Positions 1-8,283 of a DNA stretch of 64,000 nucleotides are shown here, piece after piece. The translations under genes were made by a program, and so were the position numbers. The stretch's first letter is position 1; each line of letters begins with the position of its first letter. Origin of the DNA: Nocardia sp. NBC_00403 (GTDB lineage Bacteria; Actinomycetota; Actinomycetes; Mycobacteriales; Mycobacteriaceae); assembly GCF_036046055.1 (NCBI RefSeq), contig NZ_CP107939.1, positions 496,001 to 560,000 on the forward strand, written 5' to 3'. The notes under the pieces were generated by a model. The model was not told the DNA's origin and searched no databases. It saw only the letters and a list, made by a program, of their open reading frames with translations.

Positions 1-3
1 CGG

Positions 4-651
4 TCACGGGCGCCGCTGCCAACGCCAGGCGAATTCACCGGCCTCCGGCGGCGGACCCGGCAGTTCACCCTCGACCGTCAGGCCCGCGATGAGCAGCGCG
101 AGCACGCGACGCCGCAGCTCGGCGGTGCGTTTCTCGTCGGGCATCGAAATGGCGGCACAGGCTTCCAGGACGAGACCGAGATCCAGGCTGGTGACGTCGG
201 GACGCAATCGCCCGGAGGCGTGGGCGCGGCGCACCAACTCCTCGGCCACCTCACCCGCGTGCACGACGTCGGGCAACATCGATTCGTCCGGCGTGAAGGT
301 GCCTGCCAGATGCACCGTCAGCGAGTGCACGTCGGCATCGACCACCCGCTCCAGGAATCCGACGAAGCCGTGCCAGCCGTCGGATTCCTCCAGCGCGGCA
401 TCGGCTTCCACGTTGTAGCGGCGCAGGCCCTGGTGGCACAGGGTGCGCAAGAGGTCTTCCTTGCTCGGATAGCGGCGATAGAGCGCGCTGATCCCGACTC
501 CGGCACGTTCGGCGACGGCGGCGATCGGGGCGTTGGGGTCGGCGAGGAAAACCGCCCGCGCGGCCTCCATGATCAGCCCGTCGTTGCGGGCGGCCTGCGC
601 CTTGCGGCCGGGCAGGGCCTTCGGAGCTGGGGTCTCGAATGTTTTCGGCAT
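4..651 (-). CDS. TetR-family transcriptional regulator
   Basis: Predicted 215-residue TetR repressor. The N-terminal helix-turn-helix lies at about residues 25-70 and carries the usual pattern (AVAERAGVGISALYRRYPSK), followed by a helical ligand-binding domain. The start ATG at 649-651 faces the epoxide hydrolase gene at 738, and the gap between them holds a 54-bp dyad that is the obvious operator. The arrangement suggests autoregulation and control of the hydrolase by an epoxide or related ligand. The family is clear; the ligand is inference. Confidence 0.9.
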   Translation of the reverse strand: MPKTFETPAPKALPGRKAQAARNDGLIMEAARAVFLADPNAPIAAVAERAGVGISALYRRYPSKEDLLRTLCHQGLRRYNVEADAALEESDGWHGFVGFLERVVDADVHSLTVHLAGTFTPDESMLPDVVHAGEVAEELVRRAHASGRLRPDVTSLDLGLVLEACAAISMPDEKRTAELRRRVLALLIAGLTVEGELPGPPPEAGEFAWRWQRRP

Positions 652-669
652 GATTTCAGCGTAACACTT

Positions 670-723
670 GAAACGGAATGATCCGTTCTGTTATGGTTCA
701 AACAGAACAAAGCATTCCGTTTC
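670..723. promoter_or_regulatory. Nested palindromic operator between TetR and epoxide hydrolase
   Basis: Two perfect inverted repeats share one centre at 696.5. The outer 11-bp arms are GAAACGGAATG (670-680) and CATTCCGTTTC (713-723). The inner 8-bp arms are GTTCTGTT (685-692) and AACAGAAC (701-708). A further dyad, AACGGA-N4-TCCGTT, sits at 672-687. This suits one or two TetR dimers covering both divergent promoters. Confidence 0.75.
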
Positions 724-737
724 AGAAGGAGAACGCC

Positions 738-1874
738 ATGAACGCCATCCATCCCTTCACCATCGACATCCCGCAGTCCCAGCTCGACGACCTGGCCAAC
801 CGGCTGCAGCGGACCATCTGGCCGAACGAGCTCAGCGGCGTCGCCGACTCCTACGGCGTTCCGAACGAGCGGGTGCGCGCCCTCGCCGAATACTGGCTCG
901 ACCGTTTCGACTGGCGGGCGCTGGAGGCCAGGCTGAACTCCTACCCGCAGTTCGTCACCGAGATCGACGGCGAGGACATCCACTTCCTGCACATCAAGTC
1001 CTCCCGGGCCGACGCACTCCCGGTGATCCTCAGCCACGGCTGGCCGGGCTCGATCCTGGAATACCTCGACGTCATCGCCCCGCTCACCGAGCCGGAGTCC
1101 GCCGATGCCCCGGCCTTCCACCTGGTCATCCCCTCGCTGCCGGGATTCGGATTCTCCGGTCCCACCCGCAGCACCGGCTGGGGTCGCGACCGCACCGCCA
1201 AGGCATGGGTGGAGCTGATGAGCAGGCTCGGCTACCAGCGCTACGGCGCGATCGGCAACGACGGCGGCTCGATGATCTCGCCCGAGATCGGCCGCATCGA
1301 TCCGGAGCGCGTCGTCGGTGTCCATGTCACGCAGCTCTTTTCGTTCCCGTCCGGCGACCCGGCGGAATTCGAGGGCCTGTCCGAGGACGACATGGCCGCG
1401 CTGGCGCAGCTGCAGTGGTTCCACGACAACAAGATGTCCTTCAACACCCTGCACAGCCAGCAGCCGCAGACCCTGGCCTTCGCGCTGAGCGATTCGCCGG
1501 TGGGCCTGCTCGGCTGGAATGCGCAGCTGTTCGGTGAGAGCCTCGACGACGACTTCGTGATCGGCAATGTGGCCATCTACTGGCTGACCGGCACCGCGGG
1601 CTCGTCGATTCGCTTCTACTACGAGGATGCGCACGTCGCGCAGCAGCCGGCCGCGCCGACCGAGACGCCGACCGGGCTCGCGATGTTCAAGGGTGACTTC
1701 CAGTCGATCCGCCGCTTCGCCGAGCGCGATCACCGCAATATCGTCAGCTGGAACTCCTATGACGTCGGATCCGTGCAGGGCGGCGCCAACGACGCGGCCG
1801 GGCACTATGCCGCACACGAGGCGCCCGAAGTGTTGGTCGCCGATATCCGCAGCTTCTTCGCCCAGCTCAGCTGA
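738..1874 (+). CDS. Epoxide hydrolase (EHN-domain alpha/beta hydrolase)
   Basis: 378 residues, matching the microsomal/juvenile-hormone type epoxide hydrolase family. The N-terminal EHN region (about 1-110) precedes an alpha/beta hydrolase core. Visible active-site elements are the oxyanion motif HGWPG (100-104), the nucleophile Asp175 in GNDGGS, and a late His356 in AGHYAAHE. The enzyme should open epoxides to diols through an ester intermediate. Start chosen at 738 because AGAAGGAG lies just upstream; an in-frame ATG at 678 lies inside the operator and is unlikely. The substrate is unknown. Regulation is probably by the divergent TetR. Confidence 0.9.
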   Translation: MNAIHPFTIDIPQSQLDDLANRLQRTIWPNELSGVADSYGVPNERVRALAEYWLDRFDWRALEARLNSYPQFVTEIDGEDIHFLHIKSSRADALPVILSHGWPGSILEYLDVIAPLTEPESADAPAFHLVIPSLPGFGFSGPTRSTGWGRDRTAKAWVELMSRLGYQRYGAIGNDGGSMISPEIGRIDPERVVGVHVTQLFSFPSGDPAEFEGLSEDDMAALAQLQWFHDNKMSFNTLHSQQPQTLAFALSDSPVGLLGWNAQLFGESLDDDFVIGNVAIYWLTGTAGSSIRFYYEDAHVAQQPAAPTETPTGLAMFKGDFQSIRRFAERDHRNIVSWNSYDVGSVQGGANDAAGHYAAHEAPEVLVADIRSFFAQLS

Positions 1875-2053
1875 GCATTCTTCGCCACTCGACGGCCCGT
1901 GCCCGGCGTTCCGGAGCACGGGCCGTGGTGCGTTCCCCAGGCCCGAGACACTCTCTTATGTCAGCGAGACGCGCGGCCATGGTTCACCGGACTCGACGCT
2001 GATGTACTGGATTCACCAACAGCTCAACAGCTTTCGAGAACAAGGAGAACATC

Positions 2054-2677
2054 GTGAAAATCGCAGTCTTCGGAGCCACAAGCACCGTCGGTCGCCAGGT
2101 CGTCGAGCAGGCGCTCGCCCAGGGTCACGAGGTGACGGCCTTCACCCGCAACGCGGCCGGAGTCGGGCAGCGGCACGAGCGCCTGCACATTATCGAGGGC
2201 GACGTGCTCGACACCACGTCGGTGGAGCGGGCCGTCGTGGGCCAGGACGCCGTGCTTATCTCGCTCGGTGCCGGCCGCAAGGGCGTCATCCGGGCCGAAG
2301 GCACGCGCGCGGTCATCGAGGTGATGAACCGGACCGGGGTGAAGCGGCTGATCGCGCAGACCACCCTCGGCGTCGGCGACAGCCGCGGCAACCTGAACTT
2401 CCTGTGGAAGTACGTCATGTTCGGCATGCTGCTGCGTCAGGCGTACGCCGACCACGTGCAGCAGGAGGCGTACGTCCGCGCCAGCGATCTGGACTGGACC
2501 ATCGTGCGCCCGAGCGCCTTCACCGACGGCCCGCGCACCGGCAGCTACCGCCGCGGATTCCCCGCCGACGAGACCGGACTCGCGCTGAAGATCGCCCGCG
2601 CCGATATTGCGGACTTCATGCTCGAGCAGCTGACCGACACGTCCTACCTCCAGCAGACTCCCGGCATCTCGAACTGA
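2054..2677 (+). CDS. NAD(P)-binding atypical SDR (NmrA/YwnB-like)
   Basis: 207 residues with an N-terminal Rossmann motif GATSTVGRQV (about 7-16) and the overall shape of the NAD(P)H-binding PF13460 family: flavin-reductase or quinone-reductase like proteins without the classical YxxxK pair. GTG start at 2054 behind AAGGAGA. It lies about 180 bp after the epoxide hydrolase on the same strand and ends before a strong hairpin, so it is probably a separate unit. One of four related proteins in this window (see 12043, 24873 and 32238). Substrate not predictable. Confidence 0.8.
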   Translation: MKIAVFGATSTVGRQVVEQALAQGHEVTAFTRNAAGVGQRHERLHIIEGDVLDTTSVERAVVGQDAVLISLGAGRKGVIRAEGTRAVIEVMNRTGVKRLIAQTTLGVGDSRGNLNFLWKYVMFGMLLRQAYADHVQQEAYVRASDLDWTIVRPSAFTDGPRTGSYRRGFPADETGLALKIARADIADFMLEQLTDTSYLQQTPGISN

Positions 2678-2728
2678 GGCAGGAGCCATGCCGCGCCGTT
2701 GGACCGGCGCATGTCACCGGCCCGCCCG

Positions 2729-2769
2729 ACCGCGCCCCACACTCCGACCCGGGGTGTGTGGGGCGCGGT
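2729..2769 (+). terminator. Hairpin terminator after the NAD(P)-binding gene
   Basis: Perfect 14-bp inverted repeat: ACCGCGCCCCACAC (2729-2742) pairs with GTGTGGGGCGCGGT (2756-2769) across a 13-nt loop. There is no long U-tract. Its position 52 bp after the stop of the 2054 gene, and before the chosen start of the 2802 gene, argues that the hydrolase does not start upstream of it. Confidence 0.7.
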
Positions 2770-2801
2770 TGTGGAATACCTCGGCGTCACAATTGCTTGA
2801 A

Positions 2802-3815
2802 ATGAGGGTGACCGATCACGAAATCTTCGAGCTCGGCGACTTCGCCTTTGCCGGTGGAGCCGTGCCCGACGCCCGGCTGGCGTACCGGACCTACGGCGAG
2901 CTCGCGGACGACAAGTCGAACGCCATTCTCTTCCCGACCTGGTTCGCGGGGACCCACAGCCACAACGAGTGGTTGATCGGCCCGGGCAAAGCGCTGGATA
3001 CCACCCGCTACTTCGTGATCGTGCCGAATCTGTTCGGCAACGGGCTTTCCAGCTCGCCGAGCAACACGCCGGCACCCTACGACCGCGCGCGGTTCCCGAA
3101 CGTCACCATTCTCGACAATGTCACCGCCCAACACCGCTTGATCACCGAGCATTTCGGCATCACCCGACTGGCCCTCGTCACCGGCGCCTCGATGGGCGCG
3201 GCGCAGGCGTATCAGTGGGCGGTCAGGTACCCGGACATGGTGGAACGCCTGGCGCCGATCACCGGCTCGTCACACACCAGCCCGCACAACAAAGTCTTCC
3301 TCGACGGCCTGCGATACGCCCTGACCGCCGATGCGGCCTTCGCCGACGGCGACTACCTGGAACCACCGCGCCTGGGCCTGCGCGCATTCGCCCGCGTGCT
3401 CGCGGGTTGGGCGCTGTCGCAGGCGTTCTATTGGGAGCGAGTGTACGAGAAAGTCGGCTTCGCTACCCTCGACGAATTCCTCACCAACCTATGGGAGCCG
3501 ATCTTCGCGACGGCGGACGCCAACGATCTACTCGCCCAGATCTGGACCTGGAAGCACGCCGACATCGGCCTGACACCGGGTTTCGACGGCGACACCGCGG
3601 CGGCATTGGCCGCCATCACGGCGAAGACCGTAGCCCTGCCCGCCCTGAAGGACCTCTACTTCCCTCCGGAGGACGAGGCGTGGGCCGTCGGTCATATGCG
3701 GGACGCGAAACTGATTGTGGTACCCGGCATCTGGGGACACCTCACCGGCGGCGGGAGCGACCCGGAGGGAGCGGTGTTCATCGATAACGCACTGCGGGAG
3801 CTACTCGCGCGCTGA
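2802..3815 (+). CDS. Alpha/beta hydrolase, homoserine O-acetyltransferase (MetX)-like
   Basis: 337 residues resembling the MetX branch of alpha/beta hydrolases: an early DARLAYRTYGEL segment typical of that branch, the nucleophile Ser130 in GASMG (128-132), and a late His in GIWGHLTGGG as the probable catalytic base. Several MetX-like proteins are not homoserine acetyltransferases, and no methionine genes are nearby, so an acyltransferase/hydrolase of unknown substrate is the safer call. ATG at 2802 is preferred over 2688 because the longer form would read through the terminator hairpin at 2729-2769. A GTG at 2808 is an alternative. Confidence 0.75.
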   Translation: MRVTDHEIFELGDFAFAGGAVPDARLAYRTYGELADDKSNAILFPTWFAGTHSHNEWLIGPGKALDTTRYFVIVPNLFGNGLSSSPSNTPAPYDRARFPNVTILDNVTAQHRLITEHFGITRLALVTGASMGAAQAYQWAVRYPDMVERLAPITGSSHTSPHNKVFLDGLRYALTADAAFADGDYLEPPRLGLRAFARVLAGWALSQAFYWERVYEKVGFATLDEFLTNLWEPIFATADANDLLAQIWTWKHADIGLTPGFDGDTAAALAAITAKTVALPALKDLYFPPEDEAWAVGHMRDAKLIVVPGIWGHLTGGGSDPEGAVFIDNALRELLAR

Positions 3816-4197
3816 ACGCCATCACACGGTCGACATTCGGCCACGACTCGAACCCGACGTGTCACCCAGGTGACGCCGACGATGCACCACCAAGTTTCGA
3901 ACCCAGCGCGGCAAGACCCGTCGGAATGTGTCGCGCTCCAGCCCGAGTTCCATGTGCAGGGAACTGCGGTCGCGCCGGGCTTACGATTCACCACCCGCGC
4001 CGATCAGCCACATCACCCGACGAAAAGATCGAAAACGTGGCCGTCGATACGGCTCCGGACCGTTCGCTACTTCCTTCCACTTCACGCCGGAAGGCAACCG
4101 CCTCCGACCACCACCGGACGAGATCTCCTGAACCAGTGGCGCTTTGGCCCGGCCGGGCCACGGACCTGCTCGCACACCGCCGCGATCTGGCGCCAGC
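3816..4197. other. Intergenic, convergent ends
   Basis: 382 bp between the ends of two converging genes. Open frames here have no recognisable domains or ribosome sites. I see nothing beyond ordinary 3' flanks. Confidence 0.6.
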
Positions 4198-5346
4198 TCA
4201 CGCATGTTCGCGCAGTTCACCCCAAGCAGGGAACGGATCGGGGTATTCGGCCCATTCCAGCGGTCCCGCAGCAAGTTCGGCGGCGGTGAGCAATGCGGTG
4301 TCCAACATTTCGCGTACCCGGTCGCGGTCGAGCTTTACGCCGATGAAGACGATCTCCTGTCCGGGCGGCACCTCCAGCGAAGTCCACCGGGCGGCCGGTT
4401 CGAATACCAGGTTCGGGCCCGCCTGCGACCAGACCGCTGCCAACCCTGCTCGGCTGGCGATCCAGCAGAAACCCTTGCTGCGCAACAGTCCTCGCATCTG
4501 ATCGAGTGCATCGGAGAGGCGGGCCGGATGGAAAGGGCGGTCGGCGGTGTAGGTCAGGCTGCGGATGCCGTATTCCTCGGTCTCCGGGATGTGTCCGCCC
4601 GCGAGTTCGTCCTCCCAGCCCGCAGCCTCAGCGGCGACGACCGGGTTGTAGCGTCCGGTGCCGAGCACCTCGGCCAAGTCCACGATGCCCTGCTGTGTGC
4701 GCAGCACTTCGGCGCGCGGATTCAGCCTGCGCACAGTGGCTTCCACCGCCCCGGCGACGGCGTCGCTCACCAGATCGGTCTTGTTGACGAGCAGGACGTC
4801 GGCGAATTCCACCTGATCCACCAGCAAGTCGGCGATAGTGCGCGCGTCCCCTTCCGCCGCTTGCAGATTGCGTTCGGCAAGCGCCTGCCCGCGGGCCACC
4901 TCGGTGAGGAAGGTCGATGCGTCGACCACCGTCACCATGGTGTCCAGCCGCGCGATATCGCCGAGCTTGAAACCGTCCTCGAATTCCCAGTCGAAGGTGG
5001 CGGCCACCGGCATGGGCTCGGAGATGCCGGTGGATTCGATGACCAGCTGATCGAACCGGCCGTCCCGTGCCAGGCGGCCGACCGCTTCGATCAGGTCCTC
5101 GCGCAGCGTGCAGCAGATGCAGCCATTGGTGAGCTCGACCAGCTTCTCCTCGGTCCGGTCCAGGTGACCTTGGCCCGCGACGAGCGCGGCGTCGATATTC
5201 ACCTCGCTCATGTCGTTGACGATGACCGCGACGCGGCGGCCGTCCCGGTTGGCCAAGATGTGGTTGAGCAGCGTGGTCTTGCCCGCGCCGAGGAAGCCGG
5301 ACAGCACGGTGACGGGCAGCAGGTCGGTGGTCGATGAAGTGGTCAC
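4198..5346 (-). CDS. CobW-family GTPase, zinc metallochaperone type
   Basis: 382 residues. Walker [10 protein letters not shown] lies at 17-25, the metal-binding CxCC motif at Cys76/Cys78/Cys79 (GCICCT), and the C-terminal CobW_C domain after about residue 260. CobW/COG0523 GTPases move metal ions to client enzymes. A Zur-like box directly over the promoter points to zinc rather than cobalt and to use under zinc starvation. The start is GTG at 5346: a -10 hexamer TATCAT (complement of 5353-5358) ends 6 nt before it, so the mRNA is probably leaderless. No cobalamin genes are nearby, which argues against CobW proper. Confidence 0.88.
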   Translation of the reverse strand: MTTSSTTDLLPVTVLSGFLGAGKTTLLNHILANRDGRRVAVIVNDMSEVNIDAALVAGQGHLDRTEEKLVELTNGCICCTLREDLIEAVGRLARDGRFDQLVIESTGISEPMPVAATFDWEFEDGFKLGDIARLDTMVTVVDASTFLTEVARGQALAERNLQAAEGDARTIADLLVDQVEFADVLLVNKTDLVSDAVAGAVEATVRRLNPRAEVLRTQQGIVDLAEVLGTGRYNPVVAAEAAGWEDELAGGHIPETEEYGIRSLTYTADRPFHPARLSDALDQMRGLLRSKGFCWIASRAGLAAVWSQAGPNLVFEPAARWTSLEVPPGQEIVFIGVKLDRDRVREMLDTALLTAAELAAGPLEWAEYPDPFPAWGELREHA

Positions 5347-5351
5347 CCATT

Positions 5352-5370
5352 AATGATAATGGTTTTCATT
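5352..5370. promoter_or_regulatory. Zur-like operator overlapping the CobW-type GTPase -10
   Basis: AATGATAAT-G-GTTTTCATT forms a 19-bp imperfect palindrome (7 of 9 arm positions pair) matching the actinobacterial Zur/Fur-family style. It overlaps the TATCAT -10 of the minus-strand GTPase, so zinc-bound Zur would block transcription. It is AT-rich within GC-rich flanks. Confidence 0.75.
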
Positions 5371-5411
5371 TGCGTTGAGGATTCGGGGCGGCTTCCCGGC
5401 GTGGCAGGTCG

Positions 5412-5417
5412 TAGGGT
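5412..5417 (+). promoter_or_regulatory. -10 element of thiD (leaderless)
   Basis: TAGGGT fits the actinobacterial TANNNT -10. It ends 7 nt before the GTG at 5425, the spacing expected if transcription begins on the start codon. Confidence 0.6.
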
Positions 5418-5424
5418 CTTGGGT

Positions 5425-6270
5425 GTGAAATTGCTGCCTCTTCCCGCCGAGGGACAGACTCCGGTCCGCGCACTCACCATCGCGGGCACCGACTCGGGCG
5501 GGGGTGCCGGAATCCAGGCCGACTCGCGCACCATGGCGCTGTGCGGGGTGCACGCGTGCGTCGCGGTGGCGGCAGTGACGGTGCAGAACTCGTTGGGTGT
5601 CAGCGGCTTTCACGAGATTCCGCCGCAGATCGTGGCCGATCAGGTGCGCACGGTGGTCGGCGATATCGGGATCGGCGCGGCCAAGACCGGGATGCTGGCC
5701 TCGACCGCCATCATCGAGGCCGTCGCAGGGGTCTGTCACGAGGTCGGCATCGGACGCGACGGGACGATTCCGCTGGTGGTCGACCCCGTCGCGGCGTCTA
5801 TGCACGGCGATCCGCTGCTGCACGAGGAGGCGCTGGACGCGGTGCGGCACACGCTGATTCCGCTCGCGACCGTGGTGACACCGAACCTCGACGAGGTCAG
5901 GCTGATCACCGGCATCGACGTCACCGACGATCCGAGCGCCCGCCGCGCCGCCGAGGCGCTGCACACACTCGGCGCACAGTGGGCGATCGTCAAGGGCGGG
6001 CACCTGCGCTCGTCCGAATTCAGCACCGATCTGCTGTTCGACGGCGAGCAGTTCCTGGAATTCACCGCGCCGCGCATCAGCACCGGCAATGACCACGGCG
6101 GCGGCGACACCCTGGCCGCCGCGATTGCCTGCGCCCTCGCCAACGGCTATTCGGTCCCCGACGCGGTGGCCTTCGCCAAGGAGTGGACCTACCGCTGCCT
6201 CGCCGCGTCCTACAACCTCGGCGCCGGGCATGGGCCGGTGTCGCCGCTGTGGCGATTGAGCCACCTGTAG
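5425..6270 (+). CDS. thiD: Hydroxymethylpyrimidine/phosphomethylpyrimidine kinase ThiD
   Basis: 281 residues of the ribokinase-like ThiD family, which phosphorylates HMP and HMP-P in thiamine synthesis. The N-terminal signature TIAGTDSGGGAGIQAD sits near residues 14-29, and the ATP/anion-hole region near the C terminus has GGGDTLAAAIACALANG. The GTG at 5425 is chosen because a -10 TAGGGT lies 7 nt upstream and the N terminus then aligns with the family. Longer in-frame starts would overlap the Zur box. It is separated by about 48 kb from the other thi genes of this window. Confidence 0.9.
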   Translation: MKLLPLPAEGQTPVRALTIAGTDSGGGAGIQADSRTMALCGVHACVAVAAVTVQNSLGVSGFHEIPPQIVADQVRTVVGDIGIGAAKTGMLASTAIIEAVAGVCHEVGIGRDGTIPLVVDPVAASMHGDPLLHEEALDAVRHTLIPLATVVTPNLDEVRLITGIDVTDDPSARRAAEALHTLGAQWAIVKGGHLRSSEFSTDLLFDGEQFLEFTAPRISTGNDHGGGDTLAAAIACALANGYSVPDAVAFAKEWTYRCLAASYNLGAGHGPVSPLWRLSHL

Positions 6271-6297
6271 GCCGCGCTCAGAGCGACTGAGTCGCGC

Positions 6298-7224
6298 TCA
6301 GAGCGACACCGAACGAACAACACGGAAGCCGACGTCGTCGGGCCGAAAGCTCGGATGACTGCGACGGCGTACCGAGGCGCGGCAGCTCCAGTGCTCGTCG
6401 AACCACCCGCCGCCACGCAGCACCCGGTAGGCGCCGTACACCTCGGCGTCGTAGACGTCCCAGCACCAGTCCCACACATTGCCGAGCATGTCGTACAGAC
6501 CGAACGCATTGGGGCGCTTGCCGCCGACCTCGTGCATTCGACCATCGGAATTGCCGCGGTACCAAGCGATCTCATCGAGTTCGCCATAGCGCGGACCGGT
6601 CGTCCCCGCGCGGCACGCATGCTCCCACTCGGCTTCCGTCGGCAACCGGTACCCGTCAGCGGAAGCGATCCACTCGATACTGCCGCCATCGCCATCGCCA
6701 TCGGCACTGGCTTGGGCACGGCTATCGGCACCAGCTTTGGCTCGGTCCTTGGGACCGCCGTCGGCTCTGGCATTTGCATCGCCATCGTCGCTGGCGTTGG
6801 TATCGACATGGGCACCGGCGTTCGCATCGCCATCGGCACCGGCGTTCGCATCGCCATCGGCACCGGCGTTCGCATCGCCATCGGCACCGGCGTTCGCATC
6901 GCCATCGGCACCGGCGTTCGCACCAGCACCGGCACCGGCACCGGCACCGATGCGATATGCCGGTGACAACCCCTCGCTTCGGGACAGCGCGTTGCAGAAT
7001 CGGACCGCGTCCCACCACGAGACGGTCTCGACCGGCATTCGGTCGCCGTGCGCGGCGCTCGGGCGTTGACCAGTGACGTGCGCGTACTCCGATTGGGTGA
7101 CCGGAAACCGCGAGATCGAATACGGCTCCACCTCGACCGACCAGCTGCGCTGCGTCCGCCGATCCGACAGCGTCACCCGCCCGGCGGGGATGGCAACCAT
7201 CCCATTTTCCGTATTCACACCCAC
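6298..7224 (-). CDS. SUMF1/FGE-fold protein with an Ala/Gly/Asp/Asn repeat insertion
   Basis: 308 residues of the formylglycine-generating-enzyme (SUMF1, C-type-lectin-like) fold: RLPTEAEWEHACRAG at 193-207 and the C-terminal GGGWFDEHWSC (271-281) and VGFRVVRS. Between about residues 93 and 181 the fold is interrupted by a low-complexity segment with the eight-residue repeat DGDANAGA. True FGE needs a Cys-x4-Cys pair in the C-terminal motif. Here only Cys281 is present and the first position is not Cys, so sulfatase activation is unlikely and no sulfatase lies nearby. Starts at GTG 7224 with TAGGAT (complement of 7234-7239) 9 nt upstream; ATG 7200 is an alternative. Confidence 0.85.
   Translation of the reverse strand: MGVNTENGMVAIPAGRVTLSDRRTQRSWSVEVEPYSISRFPVTQSEYAHVTGQRPSAAHGDRMPVETVSWWDAVRFCNALSRSEGLSPAYRIGAGAGAGAGANAGADGDANAGADGDANAGADGDANAGADGDANAGAHVDTNASDDGDANARADGGPKDRAKAGADSRAQASADGDGDGGSIEWIASADGYRLPTEAEWEHACRAGTTGPRYGELDEIAWYRGNSDGRMHEVGGKRPNAFGLYDMLGNVWDWCWDVYDAEVYGAYRVLRGGGWFDEHWSCRASVRRRSHPSFRPDDVGFRVVRSVSL
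6811..6921. repeat. 24-bp tandem repeat, four perfect copies plus a partial copy
   Basis: Identical 24-bp units at 6811-6834, 6835-6858, 6859-6882 and 6883-6906, then 15 bp of a fifth. Each unit begins GGCACCGGCG and ends ATCGCCATC. The unit length is a multiple of three, so copy-number change keeps the SUMF1-fold gene in frame and adds or removes eight residues. Degenerate copies continue on both sides. Confidence 0.95.
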
Positions 7225-7536
7225 GGGGAGTTGATCCTATCGTCGCGGGTCGGCGAGCACCGTCGGCCGCAATCCCATGATGTCAGGTCTCGGCCGGATT
7301 CCACGGACCGCCCGGAGGGCCGGGCTCGTGTCAGCGTGATGGCAGCGACGGTGGGCACTGTGCGGCCGCCGGCTCCGACTGCCGTTTCTTGTCGGTGGGC
7401 CGGTTCATACTGTGAACGTCGCAAACACAGTTGGCCTCAATGGCGCGGCACAACAGGAACAACGTGGTTCGCGTGGATGCGGCAGCCGGCCGTCATAGCG
7501 CGCTCGCGGCCGGCGCTACCGGTGGTTCACTACGGC
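7225..7536. other. Intergenic, upstream of the SUMF1-fold gene
   Basis: 312 bp between two minus-strand genes. Apart from the TAGGAT -10-like hexamer for the downstream gene I see no gene, hairpin or repeat here. Confidence 0.6.
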
Positions 7537-8283
7537 TTATACACTCGAAAATGCTTGGTGCAACGGTCGATCGGCGTCGATGAGGATCCCGTTGAGACGG
7601 GCGTTCGCCTCGGCGAGGGCCGAGATTATCTCGGCCAGGTAGGCGACGAACTTCTCGATCGGCATCGCGTTGGCCTGTAGGCGGTTCGCGCCCAGCCACC
7701 AGTCGGTGGCCGAGGCGACGGCGCCGAAGATCGAGTAGTTGACCAGCTCCACGCTGGCCACCTCGACGGACTTGTCCGCCAGCATTCCGGCGAACAGCTC
7801 GGCGGCGCGCTTGGCCGATTGGCGGGCGGACTGCAAGGCGCGCTCGGATTCGTCGGCATGTTGAGTGAAGTGGCTGTGCAGCATGAAGCGGAAGACGTTC
7901 GGATGCTCGGTCACCACGAGCACGTATTCGGCTGCGCCGCGGCGAACCAATTCGCGGGCCGAATCGTGGGTCGGGTCGATGCTGGAAATAATTCGTTCCC
8001 ACAGCATGTCGCGCACCCGGTCGACGATGGCGTTGTAGAGATCGGTTTTGTCCTCGAAATGCCGGTACAGCTTGGGTTTCGCCGCACCCGCCTCCTTGGC
8101 GATGTCACCCATGCTGACTTCGGGGCCGAACTTGTCCAGCGCGCGGAATGCCGCGTCCACGAACTCGTCACGCACCTTCTTGCGATGCTCGCGCCACCGT
8201 TCGGTGCGAGCATCGACGCGCTTGGGCGGCGCTTCATCAGTGTCCCGGCCGCGTTGCGTCACGAAATCGACCGTACCAACCAC
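7537..8283 (-). CDS. TetR-family transcriptional regulator
   Basis: 248 residues. The helix-turn-helix is at about 37-85 (MGDIAKEAGAAKPKLYRHFE), with a long C-terminal ligand domain. GTG start at 8283: GAGGTGGAG lies 5 nt upstream, formed by the last codons of the preceding DUF4873 gene, whose stop TAG (8284-8286) directly abuts the GTG. The two genes are therefore one operon, divergent from the flavoprotein-SDR-ferredoxin operon that this regulator probably controls. Confidence 0.88.
   Translation of the reverse strand: MVGTVDFVTQRGRDTDEAPPKRVDARTERWREHRKKVRDEFVDAAFRALDKFGPEVSMGDIAKEAGAAKPKLYRHFEDKTDLYNAIVDRVRDMLWERIISSIDPTHDSARELVRRGAAEYVLVVTEHPNVFRFMLHSHFTQHADESERALQSARQSAKRAAELFAGMLADKSVEVASVELVNYSIFGAVASATDWWLGANRLQANAMPIEKFVAYLAEIISALAEANARLNGILIDADRPLHQAFSSV

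Noticed and set aside
2802..3815. Homoserine O-acetyltransferase MetX for methionine synthesis
   Set aside because: The family branch fits, but no methionine genes are adjacent and many MetX-like proteins have other substrates; called MetX-like only.
4198..5346. Cobalamin-pathway CobW proper
   Set aside because: A Zur-like box, a CxCC metallochaperone motif and the absence of cob genes favour a zinc role.
6811..6921. Regular 24-bp repeats as a CRISPR array
   Set aside because: Units abut with no spacers and lie in frame inside a SUMF1-fold gene; no cas genes nearby.
6774..7076. His/Arg-rich plus-strand frame over the SUMF1 repeat
   Set aside because: Extreme composition arises from the tandem repeat read on the wrong strand; the minus frame carries the domain.
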